Shown here: one piece after another, positions 18,039 to 26,679 of the stretch
How the letters are laid out: every line of letters begins with the position of its first letter
Numbering within the stretch: the first letter of the stretch is position 1
From: Dyadobacter alkalitolerans DSM 23607
GTDB taxonomy: Bacteria > Bacteroidota > Bacteroidia > Cytophagales > Spirosomataceae
Reading direction: 5' to 3'
DNA length: 64,000 nt
NCBI RefSeq assembly: GCF_000428845.1
Contig: NZ_AUAS01000004.1
Span: forward strand, 62,001 to 126,000
Notes under the pieces: generated by a model
The model's input: the letters and a program-made list of their open reading frames with translations, nothing else
The model's database searches: none
Told to the model about the DNA's origin: nothing
Position numbers and translations under genes: made by a program

Positions 18039-18378
18039 AGTAAGGATTTATAGGTGAAAAATCCAAATCTAGATCCCGACCTATAATTTTTGCTTAACTA
18101 TGAATTAATAAAGAATTAATTGGAGAATTTTTTTTGAAAAAATGAATGACAAAAAGCGAATCTTAGATGCATAAAGAGACTCTATTATAAGCGAAAAGGG
18201 CCAATCCCGAAGGACTGACCCATTTTCTTAACGTTGAGTATAAACATCCAATTATAAGCATTGTTTATAAACAGGATGTTTCGTCCTAAGCAGACGTCAA
18301 TCTTTTCTTATTATAACAATATGCAATTTATTTTGCGGTAACGGAGGGGTTACAAAAACGAGGGAAATCAGATTCGGA
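18039..18378. other. AT-rich intergenic region
   Basis: These 340 bp hold no credible gene. The first half is AT-rich leader for the minus-strand GH71/99-like gene. A terminator-like hairpin lies at 18198-18221. A 19-nt segment around ATAAACATCCAATTATAAGC to GTTTATAAACAGGATGTTT (18240-18281) forms a weaker inverted repeat on AAACATCC/GGATGTTT. Confidence 0.5.
18198..18221 (-). terminator. UUCG-loop terminator
   Basis: On the minus strand GGGTCAGTCC-TTCG-GGATTGGCCC forms a ten-pair stem with two G-U pairs and a UUCG tetraloop, followed by TTTTCGCTTATAAT. It lies 158 bp after the stop of the diheme cytochrome gene. Confidence 0.75.
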
Positions 18379-19353
18379 TCAGTTCGGAATGAACTTAGGG
18401 ACCATGTTATTTTTTGGTTCGAGGGTTCTCAGATAGGCATACATCGCCCTCAAATCTTTTTCTTCTATGCCCGAATACATTGCCCAGGGCATCACGGTGT
18501 TCATATCTTTCGGGCCTACTTTGGGGGTTACGTAATTGGAGTCCTTGTAAATTTTGAAGCGTTTCACAAAGGCTTCCTCACTCCACGAACCAATCCCGGT
18601 TTTAACGTCCGGCGAGATATTTTGGGAAGTGACGGTTCCGGATGGAAGTTTAAATTCCTGGCCTCCTCCGAATTCACTGCCCGGCACAATGTCGCCTTTT
18701 TCCCGCTTGCTATGGCAATCCACGCAGGATGCAGATGTTACCAGATATTTGCCTGTTGCCAGAATATTATCTTCGGAAGGCCGTTTGCCAGGCGCTGCCT
18801 TTGCTGGCATTGTATTGAGTAAAATTGAAACCGGAAAATCGGGCTCAGAAGCCGGAATATCCTTTTTAACCGGGCTCAGCGTCCGCAAATATGCGATAAT
18901 GCTGTGTACATCTTCGGGGTCCATTTTGCCATAAGCGTGATAAGGCATAACCGGAAACAATGCTTTCCCATCTTTATTAACGCCCGTTGTAATTGCACGG
19001 AAAAGTTCGCCGTCGGTCCAGCTTCCTATGCCGTAGGGTGTGATGTTTTTGGAAATAAATTTGCCGGGGAAACCTAGTTTCTGGTCGAAGATCTCGCCGC
19101 CGCTACCCATATCCACGCCCGTAACCGGACCAGCAAACAGGCTCCAATCGCGTGTGCTGTGGCAATCCATACAGACAGTGACATGATTGGCCAGATACTT
19201 GCCGCGTTCCACTCTGGCAGGCGTTCTTTCAACCGTAAGCTCCGGTGCATCGCCGACATTGGGAAGGGCTAGTGTAACATAAGAAGCAGCCGCAACAGCC
19301 ACCACAACAAAAAGGAGAATGATGATTCCGATAACTTTGAAAAGTTTTTTCAT
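18379..19353 (-). CDS. Diheme c-type cytochrome
   Basis: This is a 324-residue periplasmic cytochrome with an N-terminal uncleaved or cleaved helix (residues 7-26). Two class I heme domains are present, CMDCHSTRD near 61-65 and CVDCHSKREKG near 211, each followed by a distal methionine region (HAYGKMDPEDVHSIIAYLRTL and MPWAMYSGIEEKDLRAMYAYLRTL). This two-domain form is common in Bacteroidota as an electron-transfer partner of periplasmic dehydrogenases. It stands alone between the GH71/99-like gene and the TolB/TPR gene, so its donor is not shown by context. It could feed electrons to the cbb3 oxidase encoded at 1-6924. Confidence 0.88.
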   Translation of the reverse strand: MKKLFKVIGIIILLFVVVAVAAASYVTLALPNVGDAPELTVERTPARVERGKYLANHVTVCMDCHSTRDWSLFAGPVTGVDMGSGGEIFDQKLGFPGKFISKNITPYGIGSWTDGELFRAITTGVNKDGKALFPVMPYHAYGKMDPEDVHSIIAYLRTLSPVKKDIPASEPDFPVSILLNTMPAKAAPGKRPSEDNILATGKYLVTSASCVDCHSKREKGDIVPGSEFGGGQEFKLPSGTVTSQNISPDVKTGIGSWSEEAFVKRFKIYKDSNYVTPKVGPKDMNTVMPWAMYSGIEEKDLRAMYAYLRTLEPKNNMVPKFIPN

Positions 19354-19491
19354 AGGGTCCGATCAGGGTTTTTACAAATTGCAAAAGTAAAAAAACCGGA
19401 CACTTTACAACCAGCTAAGAGCTTCACTCTGAGTTCTTTTCGGCGGAACTTATTAAACGGTCGGTGTGTGTGGGGATGGGCGAGGTGGGGA

Positions 19492-19550
19492 TGCAACGAA
19501 TGAACGAATGAGCACGAATCGCATTCGTGCCCATCCGTGCATTCGTTGCA
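19492..19550. repeat. Nested palindrome downstream of the TolB/TPR gene
   Basis: Outer arms TGCAACGAATG (19492-19502) and CATTCGTTGCA (19540-19550) are an 11-bp perfect inverted repeat. Inside is GCACGAAT-CGC-ATTCGTGC, and the ACGAATG word recurs. It ends 15 bp from the stop of the minus-strand gene, and has no U-tract. It may end or stabilise that transcript, or be a REP-type element. Confidence 0.7.
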
Positions 19551-19565
19551 CTATAAAGAAATCAA

Positions 19566-20948
19566 TTATTTGATAATCTGATCAATAAGCGGCTGATAAT
19601 GTGCTTGCTGACCGGAGTCGGAAAGCCAGTCGCGGACGATGAATTTGAAAAACAGCATAGGCGGCTCATGATGGTCAATAGCCGCCTGGAAATAGACCGT
19701 GGCCTCGCTTACATCGCCAATGGAAGCATTTACAATGCCCATATCATAATTGGAAACCACCTGTGTTTTGCTCAGCGAGGTCATTTGGGTGAGGATATCA
19801 CGGGCACTTTCGGTTTCATCAGACAATCCGAACAAAACACCGCATGCACTGAGCGTAATGCCATTATAATTGATTTCCAAAGCCGTTTCCAGCGCTTCCT
19901 GTGCCTCGGGATAGTTTCTAAGGGTGATCAGGTTGAGGCCAATGATCAGGTGGCCACCCCAGAATGAAGGTTCCAGAGCTACCAGCTTCTGTCCCTGTTC
20001 AACGGCTTTTTCGAAATTCCCTGCAATCCAGTAAACATACGCTGCGTAAAAATTATTGATCAGCGAAAAGGGTTCGAGGGATAATGCCTGCGCAGTTTTT
20101 TCCAGCGCGTCGTCATAGCGATCGCTCAGCGCCAGATAGAGCGCATATTGTCCGATAAGGTCGGCTGCATTCCAGTTCAGTTCCAATGCTTTAGCAAAAG
20201 AGGCGGATGCGTTTTTGAAATCCCACTCATGCAGCATTTGCATCCGTGCTATGGCAAGATAACTTTCCCCAATGCCGTCGTCGAGTGCAAGGGCCTGCTC
20301 GGCGGCATGCTTCATCAGCGGCAGCGCCTTAGCCGCGGGAAGATGCCGGTAAAACCACATATTAAGATAACACGACGCAATGCCGGCATAAGCGATCGAG
20401 TAGGTGGGGTCCAGGGCAATGGCTGACTCAAAATAGCCGATGGCTTTCTGGTATGTGTCCGGCCCGGCAAACTTGTTATGGTAAAACCGGCCGCGCAGAT
20501 AGAGCTGGTAAGCCGCTTTATTGTTGGTGTATCGTTTGAATGTGCTGATAGGTTCATCACCCAGCAGCTGGACTTTGATCGCATTCATGATGGCCAGTGT
20601 GATTTCGTCCTGAACATCGAAAATGTCGTCCAAGTCACGGTCATAATGCTCAGACCAAATGTTTGCCCCGTCCGCAGCACGGATCAGCTGCACATCGATC
20701 AGCAATTTCTCGCCCGAATTCCGGATGCTTCCTTCCAGAATGTTCTCCACGTTGAGCTGCTCGCCAATGTGTTTCAGATCCTGATTCTGACCCTTGAAAA
20801 TGAAAGATGAAGTCCTTCCCGCAACCTGTAAGCCCGGAACGCGGCTTAATACATTGATGATCTCTTCGGTAACCCCGTCGCTGAAATACTCCTCTTCGGG
20901 ATCGTAGCTAAGGTTTGTAAACGGTAATACGGCAATGGTTGGTTTCAT
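19566..20948 (-). CDS. TolB-like domain / TPR protein
   Basis: This is a 460-residue protein starting at the ATG at 20948 (MKPTIAVLPFTNLSYDPEEEYFSDG). The first 120 residues match the TolB-like (FlgO-related) N-terminal domain often found after adenylate cyclase or winged-helix domains: SDGVTEEIINVLSRVPGLQVAGRTSSF and EGSIRNSGEKLLIDVQLI. The rest is a series of tetratricopeptide repeats (for example YFESAIALDPTYSIAYAGIA). No signal peptide, cyclase or DNA-binding domain is present. An in-frame TTG or ATG at 21002 would add 18 residues without matching the family. It is divergent from the LVIVD operon. Probably a cytoplasmic scaffold; function unknown. Confidence 0.82.
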   Translation of the reverse strand: MKPTIAVLPFTNLSYDPEEEYFSDGVTEEIINVLSRVPGLQVAGRTSSFIFKGQNQDLKHIGEQLNVENILEGSIRNSGEKLLIDVQLIRAADGANIWSEHYDRDLDDIFDVQDEITLAIMNAIKVQLLGDEPISTFKRYTNNKAAYQLYLRGRFYHNKFAGPDTYQKAIGYFESAIALDPTYSIAYAGIASCYLNMWFYRHLPAAKALPLMKHAAEQALALDDGIGESYLAIARMQMLHEWDFKNASASFAKALELNWNAADLIGQYALYLALSDRYDDALEKTAQALSLEPFSLINNFYAAYVYWIAGNFEKAVEQGQKLVALEPSFWGGHLIIGLNLITLRNYPEAQEALETALEINYNGITLSACGVLFGLSDETESARDILTQMTSLSKTQVVSNYDMGIVNASIGDVSEATVYFQAAIDHHEPPMLFFKFIVRDWLSDSGQQAHYQPLIDQIIK

Positions 20949-21041
20949 GGCTTGATAAGTTTGAATATTCAGTATTTTACTTGCAACTATCTTATGCAAC
21001 ATTGTGTCTGAAAGAAAAACGGCAAACCCAATGGCTGCACT

Positions 21042-21578
21042 ATGAAAAATCTTTTACGTCTATGCCTTCTTGTTATCATCGTCGCCTCGTGCATCACAGA
21101 TAGCAATGATCCTTCTGAGCGATTTCCCTTCGACGGCACAGGTTACCGGCCCACGTACAGCTCCGCCGAAGATGCAGCCCGGATAGAGGTTGTCGCAGCG
21201 CAGCCTTTGTCAAAACCAGGGAAGATATATGTGCTCGACAATTATCTTTTCATTAATGAATCCGGCCATGGAATTCACATCGTCGATAATTCGGATCCTA
21301 AAAACCCGAAAAACATCTCCTTCATTTCCATTGCCGGAAATTACGACATGGCAGCGAAAGGGACGTTTCTATATGCAGATAATCTCACAAATCTGGTCGT
21401 TTTCGACATTAGCAATCCAAAGTCTCCCAAGCTTACCAAGACAATTCCCAACGCTGTTCCCGGGACTGAATATCCGCCTGTCAACAATGTGTATTTTGAA
21501 TGCGTAGAAAGTAAAAAAGGCATTGTGACAGGTTGGGAGAAAGTGCCCATGGCAAAGCGACCCAATTGCTTCCGGTAA
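21042..21578 (+). CDS. LVIVD-repeat lipoprotein
   Basis: This 178-residue lipoprotein has a type II signal ending in IIVASC at residue 17-18. It contains two LVIVD-type beta-propeller strands, GIHIVDNSDPKNPKNISFISIAGNY and LVVFDISNPKSPKLTKTI. The end, VESKKGIVTGWEKVPMAKRPNC, is a characteristic tail of this Bacteroidota family, so the gene looks complete despite being short. LVIVD repeats form surface propeller-like proteins of unknown ligand. It is the first of three tightly spaced genes and is divergent from the TolB/TPR gene. Confidence 0.83.
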   Translation: MKNLLRLCLLVIIVASCITDSNDPSERFPFDGTGYRPTYSSAEDAARIEVVAAQPLSKPGKIYVLDNYLFINESGHGIHIVDNSDPKNPKNISFISIAGNYDMAAKGTFLYADNLTNLVVFDISNPKSPKLTKTIPNAVPGTEYPPVNNVYFECVESKKGIVTGWEKVPMAKRPNCFR

Positions 21579-21632
21579 GCAACATTGAAATATCCGAATA
21601 TTCACGTGAAAGGCAGAAAACGCAAGGTAACC

Positions 21633-22400
21633 ATGAAAAAAATTGCTCCATTTATATTTGTAGGACTGGCTATTCTTGGATTAGTGCTGATCCTGACAGG
21701 CTGCGAGGATGGCGGGAACGATTCAGCATTGAACCCGCAAACAGGCTCCGGCGGTTCGATGGCGCGCTTCGCGATAACAGGCAATACGCTGTACATCGTT
21801 ACCAAGCAATCACTCGAAGTGTATGACATTGAGAACGGGGCGAATCCTGTCAAAGCGGTAAAAAAGGAAATGGGCGTTGGGATAGAAACCATATTTCCCT
21901 ACCGTGATAACCTTTATATAGGAGCCATGGACGGCATGTATATTTTCAATAACACCGATCCGCGGAACCCCAAATTAGAGAGCAAATTTCAGCATATCCA
22001 ATCATGCGATCCGGTGGTGGTGCAGGGAAAATATGCGTATGTAACATTGCGTAGCGGTGTTACCTGCCGGCCACAAAATTCAACCAGCTCGCTTGACGTC
22101 GTGGATGTGAGTGACCCGGCCGCGCCGAAAATGGTCCACACACAGCGAATGACCTCGCCTTACGGCCTGGGTGTCTCGGGAAACAGATTGTTTGTGTGCG
22201 AGGGAAGCGTCGGGCTGACCGTGCTGGATATCACCGATCCTACCAAGCCAGTCTTCAAAGAAACAATGGGTGATCTGCCCGCTTATGATATCATTGTCAG
22301 GGATAAGCATCTGATTGTTACAGGCGAAAAAGGCCTTTTTCAGTACAAGCACGACAACGCGGACAACATTGAATTTTTAAGTAAAATCCCGGTCCTATGA
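21633..22400 (+). CDS. LVIVD-repeat lipoprotein
   Basis: This 255-residue lipoprotein starts at the ATG at 21633, giving MKKIAPFIFVGLAILGLVLILTGCEDGG with a lipobox LTGC; the frame is open further upstream but only non-signal residues would be added. LVIVD repeats run through the rest: LEVYDIENGANPVKAVKKE, MYIFNNTDPRNPKLESKF, LDVVDVSDPAAPKMVHTQ and LTVLDITDPTKPVFKET. It starts 54 bp after the first LVIVD gene and overlaps the next gene by 4 bp (ATGA), so translation is probably coupled. Confidence 0.85.
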   Translation: MKKIAPFIFVGLAILGLVLILTGCEDGGNDSALNPQTGSGGSMARFAITGNTLYIVTKQSLEVYDIENGANPVKAVKKEMGVGIETIFPYRDNLYIGAMDGMYIFNNTDPRNPKLESKFQHIQSCDPVVVQGKYAYVTLRSGVTCRPQNSTSSLDVVDVSDPAAPKMVHTQRMTSPYGLGVSGNRLFVCEGSVGLTVLDITDPTKPVFKETMGDLPAYDIIVRDKHLIVTGEKGLFQYKHDNADNIEFLSKIPVL

Positions 22401-23092
22401 AGTTATTTCTCGCTGTTTTTTTGGGTTGCTGCTTGTCGGGACTCGCCTCTTTTGGTCAGATAGACGCTGAAACGGCCCAAAAGCATGTGATCGTAAAGTT
22501 TGCGCCCTTATCGCTTGTTGATTTGGATAATGCAGTTCAATTCGGCGTCGAAGTTCCGTTGGGTAGCACGGGGATGTCCTTGCAGCAGGATTTGGGCTAT
22601 GGCCCTGCCGCAATGAACACCTGGTACAGCCCGGGAGTCGACCGGCCGAATAAGGAGGTGTTCAAAAGCAGGACGCAGCTTCGTTATTATTACCTCACAA
22701 GGCGCCGCATGAAACCCTACATAGCTGGTGAATTGCTATTAAAAAAAGTGATTTACAGGGATAATAAATGGGTTGAAATGGATTGTGACCAGCCCTGGGG
22801 GAATTGCGGTTATATTGAGAATACGCTTATCAAAACCAGGCGCATGGTGCATGCCGGTCATGCCAAAGCCGGCATGCAGTTCTATTTCAGCAGCCGGATA
22901 GCGCTTGATCTTTTCGCAGGAATTGGCTTCCGCAACATCCGCGTGCGGACCATCACCGACCTCCCCACAAACACAAGAATCCCCCGCACCGACCGCTGGT
23001 TCGAATACGACACACCCAACGAAAGTGAGTTCCTGCCCAGCCTGGCCATGGGCTTTCATTTCGGGATTATTCTGGGGAAGTTTGATGATTAA
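22397..23092 (+). CDS. Outer-membrane beta-barrel-like protein (DUF3575-type)
   Basis: This is a 231-residue protein with a signal peptide (MKLFLAVFLGCCLSGLASFGQ). The rest alternates polar and hydrophobic residues in beta-strand fashion, VIVKFAPLSLVDLDNAVQFGVEVPL, TQLRYYYLTRRRMKPYIAGELLL, and ends in LAMGFHFGIILGKFDD, like small outer-membrane barrels related to DUF3575. It overlaps the LVIVD gene by 4 bp and ends tail-to-tail with the TonB receptor gene, overlapping it by 4 bp. It may be the membrane anchor partner of the two lipoproteins. No specific function is known. Confidence 0.72.
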   Translation: MKLFLAVFLGCCLSGLASFGQIDAETAQKHVIVKFAPLSLVDLDNAVQFGVEVPLGSTGMSLQQDLGYGPAAMNTWYSPGVDRPNKEVFKSRTQLRYYYLTRRRMKPYIAGELLLKKVIYRDNKWVEMDCDQPWGNCGYIENTLIKTRRMVHAGHAKAGMQFYFSSRIALDLFAGIGFRNIRVRTITDLPTNTRIPRTDRWFEYDTPNESEFLPSLAMGFHFGIILGKFDD

Positions 23093-25341
23093 ATCTTAAC
23101 CTGCAATGTCACATAATAACCTCTTCCGTCTGAGGGGAGGATGCCGGGGCCGGGGTAGCCGGTGGCGCGGCGGGTGAAGTACATTTCGTTGGTGAGGTTG
23201 TTGATGCTCGTTTCTAGTTTCAGGCGCTTCCATTCATAGGAGAGGCTGAGATCCATGATCTTGTAGGCCGGGATGATGCCTACTACGGACGAAACGCCTC
23301 CTTCAACGGCATTAGTCGCTTCCGAAAACTGGTCGGTCAGATGCGTTAGCTGGAAGGAACCTTTCAGCTTTTTGTATCCAACTCTCAGACCGGTTTTTAA
23401 ATTTACCTTTGGAACAAATTCAACTTCATTGCCCTGAACACCAGGGATTTCGCTGTTTTTATATTCCGATTTTATGAAAGCAATGTTGGCAAAGAGCACA
23501 GTGCTCCAATCCTTTTCTTCCGGGTTTGCCAGTTTGAAAAAATCAGCTTCTGCATACGACTCAACACCCGTAATAATGGCCTGGCCAACATTGCTGCGCA
23601 GCCTGAGAACCCGGTTGCTTTCGTCATAAAACTGCACTTCTCCGATCCGGTTGTTATAGTTGAGGTAAAAAAGGCTGACGTCGTAATTGAAAAATGCAGT
23701 CTGATGGCTTCGGAAACCGAGGTCAATGCTGTAACCTTTTTCGTCTTTCAGGTTCGGATCGATCACAGAGGAAGGATTTGAAATGCGCATGTCACTGAAT
23801 GTGATCGAGCGGTAGTTTTGCGAAATATTTCCGTAAATCTCCACATTTAAATGTGGCTTATAGCTGACACCGACACCTGCCAGGACAAACTGGCGCCCGT
23901 TTTTACGATTTTCCTCGGTGCGCGTAATGTTGATAATGTTGCCCGCCAGATCGCGTGAGATGTTACCATAAAAGCCATCTGCGGTCGTTTTGATATACTC
24001 AAATCTTACACCCGGCGTAATGGAGAGCCGGTCGGAGAGATAAAAAATGCTCTCTGCAAATAGCGAAACGTTCCTGTTTGGAAAGCGGTAATCGTAAGTA
24101 ATGAAGCGCTCTGGCTCGACGAAATTGAAATCGGCATCCTTAGCACTGGTTCCGACCCCTTGCAAACTGTGATTATAGCCATGGTAAAAACGCCCGCCAA
24201 CAAGCAGTACGGATAGTTTTTTGGCTACAAAATACCTTTTCAGATAACGCGCCTCAGCGCCCCAGTTCGTAAAATTACCCTTGATCAAATCGCGCTCGCT
24301 ATTGTCATCGATTGTCGCGACGCGGTTTGGCCTGAAACCCAATGAATAGCGGTGTGCCGAAAGTCCGAAAAACCTTACATTGAAATCACTGGTTTCACTT
24401 AATTTCTGGTCAAAATGCAGGGCGAGCATGTTCCAGCCAACCTGAAACCAGTTTCTTTCACGGTTGGTCTGTCTTGGATCTTGCAGAAACATCGCATCAG
24501 AAAGGCCGCCCGGCTGATTTGCAAGATAATCCATGTGCGTGACATCAATGCCAATGCTGGTTTTATCCGAAATTTTATAGTCGATATCTGCGTATGCCGT
24601 TTTGTTCTGAAAATGCGAATTCTCCCGCCAGCCGTCGCCTTTTTTGTATTGAAAAAAAGTGTAGTAACTCAGCTTTCCCACCGTGCCGCTGGCGCTGGTG
24701 AATGTGTTATAAAAGCCAAAAGACCCGACGCTTTGCCGGGCAGTGATTTCCAGTTTTTTGCCCGCTACGGGCTTGCGCATCACAAAATTGATCAACCCGC
24801 CGAACTGCGTGCCATATTGCAGCGATGCCGCTCCGCGAACGATTTGAATGCGGCCCACGGCTTCGATAGGAGGGGTGTAGTAACTTTCAGGGTAACCCAG
24901 CGCATCGGCGCTGATGTCGTGGCCATTCTGGCGCACATTGAAGTTGGAAGTCCGGTTTGGATCCAGGCCGCGGCCACCAATGCTCAGCTGTAATCCGCCG
25001 CCGTCATTTTCCCAGATATTAAGACCTGCAACCCGTGAATAAACCTGCCGCGCATTGTTGGTAGATAGGTTGGCAACGAGCTGATCGGGCGTAACGACTT
25101 CGGATTTTTTGCCTTCATAAATGCCCATATTTTCAACCCCGCGAAGGCGCGAGAAACCGAAATCCGTTGCTTTTTCGGTGACGGTGAGCTCCTTTAAATT
25201 CTGGTCGCTGGGAATGCCGGAAGTGGTGGCAGTGCTATCCGGTTTTGGCGTTTTTTTTTCGGTTGTTCGCGATTGTGCATGGGCGACACTTGAAAGGGCC
25301 AGTAAAAAAATGATAATGTTAAAGCCCTTTGATCTCATCAT
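23089..25341 (-). CDS. TonB-dependent receptor (iron-type)
   Basis: This is an outer-membrane TonB-dependent receptor of 750 residues. It has a signal peptide (MMRSKGFNIIIFLLALSSVAHAQ), a plug domain with VTPDQLVANLSTNNARQVYSRVAGLNIWENDGGG and VGRIQIVRGAASLQYGTQFGGLINFVMRKP, and a 22-strand barrel ending YYVTLQVKI. The plug resembles FecA/iron-siderophore-type receptors and lacks the CarboxypepD-like prefix of SusC. It is the last gene of a minus-strand operon with imelysin, HTTM and DUF4856 proteins, overlapping the HTTM gene by 23 bp. This neighbourhood supports transport of an iron source. Confidence 0.9.
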   Translation of the reverse strand: MMRSKGFNIIIFLLALSSVAHAQSRTTEKKTPKPDSTATTSGIPSDQNLKELTVTEKATDFGFSRLRGVENMGIYEGKKSEVVTPDQLVANLSTNNARQVYSRVAGLNIWENDGGGLQLSIGGRGLDPNRTSNFNVRQNGHDISADALGYPESYYTPPIEAVGRIQIVRGAASLQYGTQFGGLINFVMRKPVAGKKLEITARQSVGSFGFYNTFTSASGTVGKLSYYTFFQYKKGDGWRENSHFQNKTAYADIDYKISDKTSIGIDVTHMDYLANQPGGLSDAMFLQDPRQTNRERNWFQVGWNMLALHFDQKLSETSDFNVRFFGLSAHRYSLGFRPNRVATIDDNSERDLIKGNFTNWGAEARYLKRYFVAKKLSVLLVGGRFYHGYNHSLQGVGTSAKDADFNFVEPERFITYDYRFPNRNVSLFAESIFYLSDRLSITPGVRFEYIKTTADGFYGNISRDLAGNIINITRTEENRKNGRQFVLAGVGVSYKPHLNVEIYGNISQNYRSITFSDMRISNPSSVIDPNLKDEKGYSIDLGFRSHQTAFFNYDVSLFYLNYNNRIGEVQFYDESNRVLRLRSNVGQAIITGVESYAEADFFKLANPEEKDWSTVLFANIAFIKSEYKNSEIPGVQGNEVEFVPKVNLKTGLRVGYKKLKGSFQLTHLTDQFSEATNAVEGGVSSVVGIIPAYKIMDLSLSYEWKRLKLETSINNLTNEMYFTRRATGYPGPGILPSDGRGYYVTLQVKI

Positions 25342-26668
25342 TGAAAGGAATAATCCAGGATTTGTGTTGGAAAGAATCAGTTTGTTTGGCCAGGTCCACC
25401 GCCGGATCGATTATGGGCTTGCCTATTCTGCCATTGAGCGCCACATAGGAATCGACATAAACCTGTGGCGTTTTGAAACCCGCCGCCGCGTAATGGTCGC
25501 GGAGCATGTGTGCGTATTGCAGGATCATATCGGGCTGGGTGGACATCATTTTTTCCTGCAAGCGCGTCAGGAAGTCGTTATTATTTACGATTTGTTTCTT
25601 GCCTGAGGCGTCGGTAACCGTGAATTGCGTGTAACCGGCTTTTTCCATCAGCATAACCCGCCAGGAAAACCGGTAACCTTCCTCCGTCCAGAAAAGCTCA
25701 TCGGAATACATCAGATAACGGAATGGGAAGGTGATTTGGAATGTAAAAAACAGTGCAAAAACGGTCAGTAATAAGGGTTTGGCAATGCCTAAAACAATGT
25801 ACGAGCGCTTTGGTCTGATAAATTGGATCGGCAGATTTAAAGCAAAACTAATAGCGTCGATGATTTTCTGGTGCAGTTCTCCCGGAAAAAAAATGAACGC
25901 AGTCACGATCATAATGTATGGAAACATGCCGATTGGAAAGAGGACAGCCGTTAATAAATGAAAAATGATTACGGAAATGAATGCATAGGGACGCGTTTTT
26001 TTGTTCCAAAGCAAAAATCCAATGCTCAGATCGTAAACGCAGCCGGCCCAGCTGAACAGGTAGGGCGTCCATTTGTAATTAAATAAACCACCGATCACGG
26101 GCAGATCATTCTGCGCAGGAAGCCAGATTTTCAATGGTAATGCGTGTAAAAGCCAGTCGCTGTTCAGCTTTGCCAGGCCGGCGTAAAAATAAATGATGCA
26201 TACCAGCAGCCGGATGCTGTCGATGCACCAGCTGGGGAGCTGGTCGGCCAGTAACTTTTTGTTTCGGAAAGCGTCGAAGGAAAATGATGCGTGGGCAGGC
26301 AGGAAAATCAACATAAAGCTTACCATACTCACGAAATAGTAGTGGTTCAGGTAAGTGCTTTTGTCCATTAGCTCAATGTATGTAAAGGATAGGAAGAGCA
26401 TAATGGCCGATAACCTGTAAAATAACCCGGCAGCAACCAGCAGGGAGGCCACACCGCAAACCCCGAATAAAGCATAAGTCCATTCTCCCAGCGGCCGGAT
26501 GAATTCGAAGCCGAAAAAGGGAAAATGGAATTTTGGTAAAATATACAGGTCGCTGATCCAGCCTTTTGCCCAGAAACGGCAAATGCTCAAAAAGAGCATG
26601 ATGCCGAAAATGACCCGGAATAAGGCCAGCGTTGCAGCCGGAGAATATCGGTTGAAATATGCCCGCAT
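25319..26668 (-). CDS. HTTM-domain membrane protein
   Basis: This 449-residue multi-pass membrane protein belongs to the HTTM family, the membrane module of vitamin K-dependent gamma-carboxylases. It has about eight helices, starting ALFRVIFGIMLFLSICRFWAKGW, with YLNHYYFVSMVSFMLIFLPAHASFSFDA and IRLLVCIIYFYAGLAKLNSDWL in the conserved positions. A long soluble C-terminal part carries SWRVMLMEKAGYTQFTVTDASG. In Bacteroidota such proteins often sit beside imelysin and iron-receptor genes, as here. The gene is 11 bp after imelysin and overlaps the receptor. True carboxylase activity is doubtful. Confidence 0.88.
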   Translation of the reverse strand: MRAYFNRYSPAATLALFRVIFGIMLFLSICRFWAKGWISDLYILPKFHFPFFGFEFIRPLGEWTYALFGVCGVASLLVAAGLFYRLSAIMLFLSFTYIELMDKSTYLNHYYFVSMVSFMLIFLPAHASFSFDAFRNKKLLADQLPSWCIDSIRLLVCIIYFYAGLAKLNSDWLLHALPLKIWLPAQNDLPVIGGLFNYKWTPYLFSWAGCVYDLSIGFLLWNKKTRPYAFISVIIFHLLTAVLFPIGMFPYIMIVTAFIFFPGELHQKIIDAISFALNLPIQFIRPKRSYIVLGIAKPLLLTVFALFFTFQITFPFRYLMYSDELFWTEEGYRFSWRVMLMEKAGYTQFTVTDASGKKQIVNNNDFLTRLQEKMMSTQPDMILQYAHMLRDHYAAAGFKTPQVYVDSYVALNGRIGKPIIDPAVDLAKQTDSFQHKSWIIPFNDEIKGL

Positions 26669-26679
26669 GACTGATGCGT

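Noticed and set aside
21042..21578. LVIVD gene as a truncated copy of the next gene
   Set aside because: The C-terminal tail (GIVTGWEKVPMAKRPNC) looks like the normal end of its family, and the next gene has its own lipoprotein signal.
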